A stretch of 11,090 nucleotides of DNA. Origin: Pseudomonadota bacterium (GTDB taxonomy: Bacteria > Pseudomonadota > Gammaproteobacteria > Burkholderiales > Burkholderiaceae_C). The stretch spans positions 1-11,090 of the forward strand of contig JAEZKX010000255.1 of the NCBI GenBank assembly GCA_023436025.1, in the 5' to 3' direction. A program made the translations under genes and the position numbers. Of the stretch, positions 1 to 7,693 are shown one piece after another (within the stretch, counting starts at the first letter, position 1; each line of letters starts with the position of its first letter). The notes beneath the pieces were generated by a model that worked only from the letters and a program-made list of their open reading frames with translations, ran no database searches and had not been told where the DNA came from.

Positions 1-512
1 GGCTGGGCCGGCACGGGAGCCGGTTGCGCTGCGGCGGCCTTCGGAGCCGCAGTGGGGGGAACTGCGCGGGCCGGCGGCGCCTTGGGCGCGGCTGCCTTCG
101 CAGGAAGGTTCTTGGCGGCGGTGACCACCGCCTTGGCACCCGCCGCGACCGCTTTCGCGACCGCGCCGAGGGCCTTGCCCGCGGCCGACTTGGCTGCGGG
201 CGGGGATGCGGGCTTCGCGACGGATTTCGCGCTCTTCGCGGGGACGGCCTTGGCGGCCGGCTTGGCCGGCGCCTTGGCAGCCGGCTTTGCCTTGGCCGCG
301 GTCTTGGGCGCAGCCTTGGCCGGTGCCTTCGCAGCCGCCTTGGCGGGCGCTTTCGGCGCAGCCTTGGCAGCCACCCGGGACGGCGACTTGGTGGCGGCTT
401 TCGCCGCCGGCTTGGCCTTGGCCGTGGCCGCGGGCTTCACGCCCTTGGCCGCCGGCTTCGCTTTCACCGCGGGTTTTTTCGTTTTCGCAGCGGCCTTGGG
501 CTGAGCCTTCAC
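1..512 (-). CDS. Ala/Lys/Pro-rich basic protein, 5' part only (histone H1-like tail; possibly the N-terminal extension of a DksA-family protein)
   Basis: The frame is open from a GTG at 512-510 to the left edge, about 170 codons. I chose this start because GAGGAGA (525-519) lies 6 nt upstream and no in-frame ATG lies further up. The visible protein is almost entirely Ala, Lys and Pro in AAKAPAK/KPAAK-like repeats. It has about 35 Lys, 2 Arg and no Asp or Glu, so it is strongly positive and probably disordered. Such tails occur in bacterial histone H1-like proteins (AlgP, HC2 type) and, in Burkholderiales, as N-terminal extensions of DksA and RpoD; they are thought to bind nucleic acid. From memory, dksA often neighbours a CobW-type GTPase in this order. 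That makes a DksA with a long basic extension a reasonable guess, but the zinc-finger part would lie outside the window. The gene is certain; the family is not. Confidence 0.7.
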   Translation of the reverse strand, partial: MKAQPKAAAKTKKPAVKAKPAAKGVKPAATAKAKPAAKAATKSPSRVAAKAAPKAPAKAAAKAPAKAAPKTAAKAKPAAKAPAKPAAKAVPAKSAKSVAKPASPPAAKSAAGKALGAVAKAVAAGAKAVVTAAKNLPAKAAAPKAPPARAVPPTAAPKAAAAQPAPVPAQ

Positions 513-605
513 GTCCCGTCTCCTCGCTTGGTCGGCGCCGGCGGCCGCGAGGCCAATGCCTGCGGACCTGCCTTTCGACTGGGGGTGAGCGCCGTCATGA
601 CCGCG

Positions 606-643
606 ATTTATACCCTGATTGTCAACATCTGCACGACTGTGCA
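606..643 (-). promoter_or_regulatory. Candidate promoter/operator region upstream of the Ala/Lys-rich gene
   Basis: On the minus strand a perfect TTGACA (625-620) is followed 7 nt later by TATAAAT (612-606), in a locally AT-rich patch of otherwise GC-rich DNA. The two boxes are too close to be the -35 and -10 of one sigma70 promoter. No good -10 hexamer lies at 16-18 nt spacing, so one of them may be chance. Just upstream is a dyad, TGCAC-GACT-GTGCA (630-643), that could be an operator. The region lies about 95-130 nt upstream of the GTG start. The exact promoter is not determined. Confidence 0.3.
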
Positions 644-740
644 CCTCCTTTTCGACGGCGCGCGCAAATCCGCCCCTGCCGGGGCCAAAGCCCGGGAGTT
701 GCGGAAGCGAGACAAAGATGGCCACTGCGGGGCTGAATAC

Positions 741-782
741 GAAAGAGGGCCAGACTACCGGCGCTGCCGGCTGGGCCCTTTC
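741..782 (-). terminator. Candidate terminator hairpin downstream of the CobW-type GTPase
   Basis: The sequence contains nested inverted repeats. The inner stem is CCGGC-GCT-GCCGG (759-771). The outer stem pairs GGGCC (747-751) with GGCCC (774-778) and can extend through GAAA (741-744) against TTTC (779-782). It begins about 20 nt beyond the GTPase stop codon. On the minus strand the hairpin is followed by a weak CTCTTTC stretch rather than a clean T tract. It is plausible as an intrinsic terminator, but not a strong one. Confidence 0.45.
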
Positions 783-803
783 GGACCGCGCCCCGCTGGC
801 GCG

Positions 804-1853
804 TCAGACAAGGCACTGCTCGAGGCCCTGCAGGAAGATGTCGCGCGGCAGGTCGATGCCGATGAAGACCATCTTGGACAGGCGGGGTTCGCCCTCGGCC
901 CAGGCCGGCCCGAGGTCGCTTCCCATCAGCTGGTGCACGCCCTGGAAGATCACCTTGCGCTCGGTGCCCTTCATGTTCAGCACGCCCTTGTAGCGAAGCA
1001 TGCGCGGGCCGTAGATGTTGACGATGGCGCCGAGGAAGTCTTCCAGCTTCATCGGATCGAAGGCGCGTTCCGATCGGAACACGAAGCTCTTGACGTCGTC
1101 GTCGTGGTGGTGGTGGTGCGGGTGGTCGCAGTGCTCGCCATGCGCGTGGTCGTGACCGTGGTGGTCGTGGTCGTGCCCATGGTGGCCGTGGTCGTCTTCC
1201 TTCAGGAAGTCCGGGTCGATGTCGAGCTTGGCGTTCAGGTTGAAGCCGCGCAGGTCGAACACGTCCTGGATCGGCACTTCGCCGAAATGCACCTGCTTCA
1301 GCGGTGCCCGCGGGTTCATGTGCTTGAGCCGGTGCACCAGGGCCTCGACCTCTTCCTTCGAAACCAGGTCGGTCTTGCTGATGAAGATCTGGTCGGCAAA
1401 GCCGACCTGGCGGCGCGCCTCCTGGCGATCGTCGAGCTGCTTGTCGGCATGCTTGGCGTCCACCAGCGTGAGGATGGAGTCCAGCAGGAAGCTCTCGGCG
1501 ATCTCGTCGTCCATGAAGAAGGTCTGGGCGACGGGGCCGGGGTCGGCCAGGCCGGTGGTCTCGATCACCACCCGCTCGAAGTCGAGCAGGCCCTTGCGCT
1601 TCTTGGCCGCCAGCAGCTGCAGGGTGGAGCGCAGGTCCTCGCGGATGGTGCAGCAGATGCATCCGTTGCTCATCTGGACGATCTGTTCCTTCGTCTCGGT
1701 GACGAGGATGTCGTTGTCGATGTTCTCCTCCCCGAACTCGTTCTCGATCACGGCGATCTTCTGGCCGTGCGCCTCGCTCAGCACGCGCTTGAGCAGCGTC
1801 GTCTTGCCCGAGCCGAGGAAGCCCGTGAGGATGGTGGTGGGAATGAGGCTCAT
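804..1853 (-). CDS. COG0523/CobW-type G3E GTPase with His-rich metal-binding loop
   Basis: This 349-residue P-loop GTPase belongs to the metal-chaperone branch of the G3E family (CobW/YjiA/ZagA-like). These proteins use GTP to deliver metal, often zinc or cobalt, to client proteins in the cytoplasm. Visible motifs are Walker A GFLGSGKTT (residues 11-19), the family's metal-binding CxCC as C65-I-C67-C68, ETTG at 98-101, and SKTD at 159-162 in the guanine-specificity position, a common variant of NKxD. A His-rich linker at about 222-250 has 17 His plus a Cys and several Asp. A CobW C-terminal domain follows from about 256 to the end. The ATG gives the full family N-terminus (MSLIPTTILTGFLGSGKTT), but I see no clear Shine-Dalgarno. 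The spacer before it carries the repeat array. The metal is inferred as zinc; I see no Zur-like box. Confidence 0.92.
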   Translation of the reverse strand: MSLIPTTILTGFLGSGKTTLLKRVLSEAHGQKIAVIENEFGEENIDNDILVTETKEQIVQMSNGCICCTIREDLRSTLQLLAAKKRKGLLDFERVVIETTGLADPGPVAQTFFMDDEIAESFLLDSILTLVDAKHADKQLDDRQEARRQVGFADQIFISKTDLVSKEEVEALVHRLKHMNPRAPLKQVHFGEVPIQDVFDLRGFNLNAKLDIDPDFLKEDDHGHHGHDHDHHGHDHAHGEHCDHPHHHHHDDDVKSFVFRSERAFDPMKLEDFLGAIVNIYGPRMLRYKGVLNMKGTERKVIFQGVHQLMGSDLGPAWAEGEPRLSKMVFIGIDLPRDIFLQGLEQCLV

Positions 1854-1910
1854 GGCGGCAGTTTAGCCGTCGCCGCAAAGGCGGGCTTTGGAGCGGAAAA
1901 GCGGGCAGGC

Positions 1911-1988
1911 AGCCGGACAGCCGAACAGCCAAACAGCCAAACAGCCAAACAGCCAAACAGCCAAACAGCCAACAGCCAACAGCCGGAC
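1911..1988. repeat. Octamer tandem array (AGCCAAAC)n
   Basis: Five perfect AGCCAAAC units (1927-1966) are preceded by AGCCGGAC (1911-1918) and AGCCGAAC (1919-1926). Two 7-nt units AGCCAAC (1967-1980) and another AGCCGGAC (1981-1988) follow. The last unit is also the outer end of the palindromic element that begins at 1983, so the array looks like an expansion of the element's terminal motif. It lies 58-135 nt upstream of the GTPase start codon and outside coding sequence. An exact repeat of this kind is prone to slippage, so copy number may differ between strains. Confidence 0.9.
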
Positions 1989-2094
1989 GCAAAAGTCGCA
2001 AAGGTTTTTCGCAAAAGTCGCGAAAGGTCTTCCAGAATATTCTTGGCTGTTCTTTTTGCGACCTTTGCGCAGCTTTCGCGACTTTTGCGTCCGG
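1983..2094. repeat. Palindromic repeat element, copy 1 (112 bp)
   Basis: The ends are CCGGACGC (1983-1990) and GCGTCCGG (2087-2094); the outer 17 bases of each arm, CCGGACGCAAAAGTCGC, are exactly complementary. Each arm holds two copies of a roughly 17-nt unit resembling CGCAAAAGTCGCRAAAG. They lie at 1988-2003 and 2010-2026 on plus, and at 2052-2069 and 2073-2089 on minus. The centre carries a perfect 10-bp palindrome, AGAATATTCT (2034-2043). The element is A/T-richer than its surroundings and matches copy 2 at 9960-10085. It lies between rlmI and the GTPase gene, both read on minus. It could be a REP/MITE-like element; I do not recognise a named family. No flanking target-site duplication is visible. 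Confidence 0.85.
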
Positions 2095-2161
2095 CAGTCC
2101 GCCTGCTCACTTGCCACCTTGGCGCAGCTTTCGCGACTTTTACGCCCGGCAGTCCGCCTGC

Positions 2162-2169
<8 letters not shown>
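2056..2169. repeat. 55-bp tandem duplication reaching into the 3' end of rlmI
   Basis: Bases 2056-2110 and 2111-2165 are direct copies with period 55 and 50 of 55 positions identical. A short further match (CTTGC) continues into 2165-2169. The unit contains one arm unit of the palindromic element (2073-2089 and its copy 2128-2144) and the terminal motif GGCGGACTGCCGG. The copy at 2111-2165 carries the rlmI stop codon (TAA, 2162-2164). The other copy carries TGA at the equivalent place (2107-2109), so the duplication apparently included the gene's last bases or a site at the stop codon. Confidence 0.85.
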
Positions 2170-3343
<1,174 letters not shown>

Positions 3344-3398
3344 GGGCCGATTGTCCGCTCTCGGGCTGCAGGGGCTGGCGACGCCGGTCCAATGCTGA

Positions 3399-3420
3399 CA
3401 ACATGTAGTAACAAATGTTG
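3399..3420 (+). promoter_or_regulatory. Inverted repeat covering the start codon of the 7TM/GGDEF gene
   Basis: CAACAT (3399-3404) and ATGTTG (3415-3420) are perfectly complementary across a 10-nt A/T-rich loop. The right half is the start codon plus the second codon. In mRNA this would place the AUG in a short stem; in DNA it could be a small operator in the 71-bp divergent spacer shared with rlmI. No convincing Shine-Dalgarno or sigma70 promoter is visible for either gene in this spacer. A six-base dyad can arise by chance. Confidence 0.3.
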
Positions 3421-5172
3421 AAGGACTTGCACGCCTGTCTGGTGGCCGCATCGCTGGCCCTGGGTGTGCTCGCGCCGCCCTCCGCCCTTGCGGCACCGGC
3501 CGTGGAACTGGATCCGGACCATGCGCCGCAGCGCTTGCTGGCCAGCGGCGAAGCCTTCGTCGACGCCACTGGGCAGCGCACGGTGGAAGCGGTGGCCGCC
3601 GACCCCGGCCTGCCCTGGCAGCCGCTCGGCGCCGGGGCGATCTGGCCGCTGTCGCGCGGCAAGGCGCTGTGGGTGCGCTTCACCGTCCGCACCGAGGCCA
3701 ACCCGGTGGCCGAACGCTGGTACCTCGAGGTGCCCTACCCTGGCCTCGACGAAGTGGCGCTGTTCGCCCAGGACGGCAACGGCGGGTGGGTCGTGAGCCG
3801 CGCCGGCGACACCTTGCCCGTGGCCGAGTGGCCGGTGCCGCACCGCCATCCGGTGCTGCCGCTGGCGATGGGCGCCGCCGACACCCGCACGCTGTACGTC
3901 CGCATCGAGAACAGCCACGCCTTCAGCGCCCCGCTGCAGTTCGACACGGAGAGCAACCTGAGCCTGGCCGAACAGCGCGCCACCCTGCTGCTCGGTCTCT
4001 ACTTCGGCCTGGTGGCGCTCACCGCCCTGCTCTCCCTGGTGATCGCCGTCACCCTACGCGACCGCGCGTTCGCGCTGTTCGCCGCGACCGTGCTGGCCCT
4101 GGGCCTGACACAGGCGGGCATGACCGGCATCTCCGGCATGCACCTGTGGCCGCATTCGCCCTGGTGGTCCGACGTCGCCGTGTTCGTCTGGCCGGTGCTG
4201 GCCGCCGGGCTGATGTGCGCCTTCGCCGCCGCGGTGATCGCGCTGAAGGAGCGGGCGCGCTGGGCCCACCGGGTGCTCAATGGCCTGGCCGCCCTGTCGC
4301 TGCCGCTGGTGGCGGTCTTGCTGGCGGCCGACCCGTCGCTGCGCTACCGGCTGATGATGCCCTACGTGGCTGCCTGCATCCCGGTGCTGGCCGCGCTCCT
4401 CGTCTGGGCGCTGGCGCGCGGCGACCGCTATGCGGGCTGGATGCTGGCCGGCTTCCTGCCGGTGGCGGTGGGCGCGGCACTGCCGCTGGCCCGCACCGCG
4501 GGCCTGATCCCGGCCAGCTTCTGGACCATGCACGCGATGCAGATCGCGCTGGCCATCCAGCTGCCGGTGCTGCTGGTGATGCTGCTGCACCGCAGCCAGC
4601 AGCGGCGCGACTATGCACGCCGCATCCAGGGCCTGGACCGCATCGACCCGGCCACCGGCCTGATCAACGCCGCGGTGTTCCGTGAACGGCTCGTGCGACT
4701 GATCGCGCGCTCGGTGCGCTTCAAGTACCGCAGCGCCATCCTGATGGTGGACATCACCAACCTCGACCAGATCCGGCGCGACTTCGACCGCCGCGCGATG
4801 GAGGAGCTGCCGCTGCGGGTGGCCGGCCGGCTGCTGGGCGCGGCGCGCGAGATCGACAGCGTGGCGCGGCTCGCCGAGCAGCGCTTCGGCCTGCTGCTGG
4901 AAGGGCCGCTGCGCGCCGAGGAGGTCGCCGAGGCGGCCCCGCGCATCGTCGCGCGCTGCCTGATGCCTTTCAAGGACAAGCCGATGAGCTGGGCGCCGCA
5001 GGTGCGGGTGGCGCAGGGACTGATCCCCAAGGACGGCACCGATGCCGACCACCTGATCCGCCAGCTGGAAGACCTGCTGGAAGGGGCGCCGGCGGACAGC
5101 CGGCGGGCGGTGTTCATGGTGTCCAAGCCCAACCTGCCCGCGCCGGTGCCGTTGACGCCGTCGACGTACTGA
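3415..5172 (+). CDS. 7TM-DISM membrane sensor with degenerate GGDEF domain
   Basis: The protein has 585 residues. A signal peptide spans about 1-27 (hydrophobic core, then SALAAP). Residues about 30-180 fit the periplasmic 7TMR-DISM extracellular domain, with the segment LWVRFTVRTEANPVAERWYLE (85-105) typical of it. Several hydrophobic helices between about 188 and 392 fit the seven-helix 7TM-DISM region. A GGDEF-like domain follows at about 407-570, opening with DPATGLINAAVF (411-422), close to the usual DxLTGLxNRR start. The active-site signature is replaced by AEQRF (487-491), so cyclase activity is unlikely. An inhibitory-site RxxD (R478-E-I-D481) remains exactly five residues before it. 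I infer a receptor or scaffold responding to a periplasmic ligand and perhaps to c-di-GMP. The ATG gives a proper signal peptide but has no clear Shine-Dalgarno. The gene diverges from rlmI and converges on xerC. Confidence 0.85.
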   Translation: MLKDLHACLVAASLALGVLAPPSALAAPAVELDPDHAPQRLLASGEAFVDATGQRTVEAVAADPGLPWQPLGAGAIWPLSRGKALWVRFTVRTEANPVAERWYLEVPYPGLDEVALFAQDGNGGWVVSRAGDTLPVAEWPVPHRHPVLPLAMGAADTRTLYVRIENSHAFSAPLQFDTESNLSLAEQRATLLLGLYFGLVALTALLSLVIAVTLRDRAFALFAATVLALGLTQAGMTGISGMHLWPHSPWWSDVAVFVWPVLAAGLMCAFAAAVIALKERARWAHRVLNGLAALSLPLVAVLLAADPSLRYRLMMPYVAACIPVLAALLVWALARGDRYAGWMLAGFLPVAVGAALPLARTAGLIPASFWTMHAMQIALAIQLPVLLVMLLHRSQQRRDYARRIQGLDRIDPATGLINAAVFRERLVRLIARSVRFKYRSAILMVDITNLDQIRRDFDRRAMEELPLRVAGRLLGAAREIDSVARLAEQRFGLLLEGPLRAEEVAEAAPRIVARCLMPFKDKPMSWAPQVRVAQGLIPKDGTDADHLIRQLEDLLEGAPADSRRAVFMVSKPNLPAPVPLTPSTY

Positions 5173-5184
5173 AGAGCCCGAACA

Positions 5185-5201
5185 CCGGCGGCGCCCGCCG
5201 G
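5185..5201. terminator. Candidate bidirectional hairpin between convergent genes
   Basis: CCGGCGG (5185-5191) and CCGCCGG (5195-5201) form a perfect 7-bp GC stem with a CGC loop. It sits in the 38-bp gap between the GGDEF-gene stop and the xerC stop. No T tract follows on either strand, so it is a stable hairpin that may limit read-through rather than a textbook intrinsic terminator. Confidence 0.5.
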
Positions 5202-5210
5202 CGCGGTCCC

Positions 5211-6128
5211 CTACTTCCGCTTCGCCCGCGGATGCGCCGCGTCGTAGGCCTTGGCCAGGTGCTGGAAATCGAGCCGCGTGTACACCTGCGTGGTGGCGAT
5301 GTTGGCGTGCCCCAGCAGCTCCTGCACCGCGCGCAGGTCGCCGCTGGACTGCAGGACATGGCTGGCGAAGGAGTGGCGCAGCATGTGCGGATGCACCGGC
5401 GTCGCCAGCCCGGCGCGCAGGCTGCGTCCCTTCAGCCGCTGCCACACCGCCGTGGCGCCCAGGCGCCGCCCGTGCCGCCCGACGAACAGCGCGGCCTCGG
5501 CCAGCGGGCCGCGCTGCGCCAGCCAGGCCGCCAGCGCATCCAGCGCCTTGCGGCCCACCGGCACGCTGCGGCGCTTGCTGCCCTTGCCCAGCACATGCGC
5601 CTCGCCCGCGTCGGCGTCGATCCAGCCCTTGGCGGCGGGGCCGGGCTGCGCATCGAGGCCCACCAGCTCGCCGACCCGCAGGCCGCAGCCATAGAGCAGT
5701 TCGACGATGGCGGCGTCGCGCGCCTCGATCCAGGGATCGGCATCCTCGGCGCTGAACTCGGCGAACTGCACCGCGTCGTCGACGCTCAGCGCCTTGGGCA
5801 GGGGCTTGGGCGCCTTGGGCGCCTTCACGTCCACCACCGGGTTGCTCTTGACCAGGCTTTCGCGGCCCAGCCAGGCGTAGAAGCCGCGCCAGCCGGACAG
5901 GATCAGGCCGATGCCGCGGCCGCTGCGGCCGGCACCGTGCATCTGCGCCACCCAGCGGCGCACATGGGCGTTCTGCACCTGCAGCAGCGGCACGCCGGCG
6001 CGGCCGGCGCAATCCAGCAGCTTCTGCAGGTCGAGCGCATAGAGTTCGACCGTGCGCGCGGCCAGCCGCTTCTCGACGCGGACGTGCTCGAGATACCTCT
6101 CGACCAGGCCGGCGCCAGCGGCGTCCAT
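5211..6128 (-). CDS. xerC: Site-specific tyrosine recombinase XerC
   Basis: The 305-residue length is normal for XerC. With XerD it resolves chromosome dimers at dif in the cytoplasm. The N-terminal SAM-like core-binding domain covers about 5-95, and the catalytic domain about 115-295. The full catalytic set is visible: R151 in GLRVGEL, K182 in GKGSKRR, H248 and R251 in HMLRHSFASH, H274 in LLGHANIATT, and the nucleophile Y283 in QVYTRLD. The ATG (6128-6126) overlaps the TGA of the upstream DUF484 gene by one base, which suggests translational coupling and supports this start over a longer open frame. Pairing with DUF484 and dapF is the usual proteobacterial arrangement and favours XerC over XerD or a mobile integrase. 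Confidence 0.95.
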   Translation of the reverse strand: MDAAGAGLVERYLEHVRVEKRLAARTVELYALDLQKLLDCAGRAGVPLLQVQNAHVRRWVAQMHGAGRSGRGIGLILSGWRGFYAWLGRESLVKSNPVVDVKAPKAPKPLPKALSVDDAVQFAEFSAEDADPWIEARDAAIVELLYGCGLRVGELVGLDAQPGPAAKGWIDADAGEAHVLGKGSKRRSVPVGRKALDALAAWLAQRGPLAEAALFVGRHGRRLGATAVWQRLKGRSLRAGLATPVHPHMLRHSFASHVLQSSGDLRAVQELLGHANIATTQVYTRLDFQHLAKAYDAAHPRAKRK

Positions 6129-6820
6129 CAGCGCGGGCGCAGCCGCGCCAAAGCGGCACTCGCCAGTTCGGCGATGCGTTCCAGGAAGTCGGTGGCCATG
6201 CCGGCTTCGTAGCGCTGCGGATCGGGCGAGCCCAGCACCAGCAGGCCGAAGGCGCGGCCCGGCTCGCCCGCGCCGCCGTCGCGCAGTGGGATCAGGGCGA
6301 GCGACATCACGCTGGCCGCATCCTCCAGCCACGACGCCGCCTCGATGCCGGCATTGACGCCGCAATAGGGCTGCGTCAGCGAGGTGGCGAAGCTCTTGGT
6401 GTCCTCGCTCACGTCCTGCGCGAACGGCTCCATGCGGTAGCGCTCGTCCACGTCCCAGACCTTCAGCGCCACGTGCGGCACCATGAACTGGTTCTTCAGC
6501 TCCGCCACCAGCGTGGCCGGCAGCGCCCGGCCGGAGGTGACCAGCAGCAGCGTGCGCGCCCAGCGGTGGATGCGGTCGGAGATCACCATGTTCTCGTTGC
6601 CGTGGCGCACCATGTCCATGATGCGGTGCTCCAGCGCCTTGATCTTCTCGCGCAGCATCTCGGCCTGCCGCTCCTGCAGGCTCACCGCGCGGTTGCCGTG
6701 CGGGCTGGTCAGCTGCACCGCCGCCAGCAGCTCGGCATGGCGGGCGAAGAAGTCGGGACTGTTCGCCAGATAGTTGGCGATGTCGTCTTCCGTGATCGGG
6801 TGCATCGGTTCGTCCCTCAT
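6128..6820 (-). CDS. DUF484 family protein (GAF-like)
   Basis: The protein has 230 residues. Family features in order are a short N-terminal segment with IANYLANSPDFFARH (14-28), then HGNRAVSLQERQAEMLREK (41-59) leading into a probable coiled coil to about 80. A GAF-like fold follows from about 85 to 225, with SLALIPLRDG (173-182) and FGLLVLGSPD (191-200), and the end is DFLERIAELASAALARL (211-227). The biochemical role of the family is not established; it is known mainly as the companion of xerC. The ATG overlaps the dapF stop by 4 bp (ATGA, 6817-6820), which favours this start over the Met at residue 6, and the gene's own stop overlaps the xerC start. Confidence 0.9.
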   Translation of the reverse strand: MRDEPMHPITEDDIANYLANSPDFFARHAELLAAVQLTSPHGNRAVSLQERQAEMLREKIKALEHRIMDMVRHGNENMVISDRIHRWARTLLLVTSGRALPATLVAELKNQFMVPHVALKVWDVDERYRMEPFAQDVSEDTKSFATSLTQPYCGVNAGIEAASWLEDAASVMSLALIPLRDGGAGEPGRAFGLLVLGSPDPQRYEAGMATDFLERIAELASAALARLRPR

Positions 6821-7686
6821 TCCTGCAATTCCATCTCGCCTTCGAACACCATCACGGCCGGCCCCGTCATGAAGACCGGCGCATCGCCGCCGGCCCAGGC
6901 GATGGTCAGCAGGCCGCCGCGGGTTTCCACGTCGACCCGCGCGTCCAGCAGGCCCAGCCGGATGCCCGCCACCACCGCCGCGCAGGCCCCGGTGCCGCAG
7001 GCCAGCGTTTCACCCGCGCCGCGCTCGAACACCCGCAGCCGGATGCGGCCGCGGTCCACCACCTGCATGAAGCCGGCGTTGACGCGGTTGGGGAAGCGCG
7101 GATGGTGCTCGATGCGCGGACCCTGCTCGGCCACCGGCGCGCGGTCGACGTCGGCCACCAGCTGCACCGCATGCGGGTTGCCCATGGACAGCACCGCCAA
7201 AGGCACGATGGGCGAATCGGGCTGGGTGCCCAGCGCCAGGTGCCACAGCTGCCAGCCGCCCTCGGCGCGCGGCGCCAGGCCGGCGGCGTCGAAGGGAATG
7301 GCGGCCAGGTCGAACACCGGCGGGCCCATGTCGACCGTGACGCGGCCATCATCGCCCAGCTCCGGTTCGATCACGCCGCCCAGCGTCTGCACGCGGATGC
7401 GGCGGCCCGTGGCCAGCCCCTTGTCGGCCACGTAGCGGGCGAAGCAGCGCGCGCCGTTGCCGCACTGTTCCACCTCGCCGCCGTCGGCGTTGTGGATCAC
7501 GTATTCGAAGTCGATGCCGGGCGCCGGCGAAGGCCGCACCGACAGCACCTGGTCGGCGCCGACGCCGAAGTGGCGGTCGGCCAGGCGCCGGATCTGCGCC
7601 GGCGTGAGGTCCAGCCGCTGCCGCGTCTCGTCCAGCACGACGAAGTCGTTGCCGGCGCCCTGCATCTTGGTGAAGCGGATGCGCAT
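6817..7686 (-). CDS. dapF: Diaminopimelate epimerase DapF
   Basis: The protein has 289 residues. It converts LL- to meso-diaminopimelate, the direct precursor of lysine and of the peptidoglycan cross-link, by a PLP-independent two-cysteine mechanism in the cytoplasm. The N-terminus MRIRFTKMQGAGNDFVVLD is diagnostic. The two catalytic cysteines are C75 in EQCGNGAR and C230 in ETLACGTGAC. The substrate-binding segments MGNPHAV (168-174) and ERGAGET (221-227) are intact. The ATG at 7686 is chosen because it yields exactly the family N-terminus; the open frame upstream has no homology-like features and overlaps the isomerase gene. It lies 7 bp after the isomerase stop and overlaps DUF484 by 4 bp, so it is almost certainly co-transcribed. 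Confidence 0.96.
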   Translation of the reverse strand: MRIRFTKMQGAGNDFVVLDETRQRLDLTPAQIRRLADRHFGVGADQVLSVRPSPAPGIDFEYVIHNADGGEVEQCGNGARCFARYVADKGLATGRRIRVQTLGGVIEPELGDDGRVTVDMGPPVFDLAAIPFDAAGLAPRAEGGWQLWHLALGTQPDSPIVPLAVLSMGNPHAVQLVADVDRAPVAEQGPRIEHHPRFPNRVNAGFMQVVDRGRIRLRVFERGAGETLACGTGACAAVVAGIRLGLLDARVDVETRGGLLTIAWAGGDAPVFMTGPAVMVFEGEMELQE

Positions 7687-7693
7687 GCGGCGA

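Noticed and set aside
606..625. TTGACA plus TATAAA as one sigma70 promoter
   Set aside because: The spacing is only 7 nt instead of about 17, so they cannot serve together as -35 and -10.
5211..6128. Integrase of a mobile element or integron
   Set aside because: The tyrosine recombinase is translationally coupled to DUF484 and dapF, the standard setting for housekeeping XerC; no attachment site or cargo is visible.
4054..6159. Open frame of 701 codons on minus across the sensor gene and xerC
   Set aside because: It overlaps two clearly recognisable genes in a different frame or strand, and the translation is compositionally biased with no domain.
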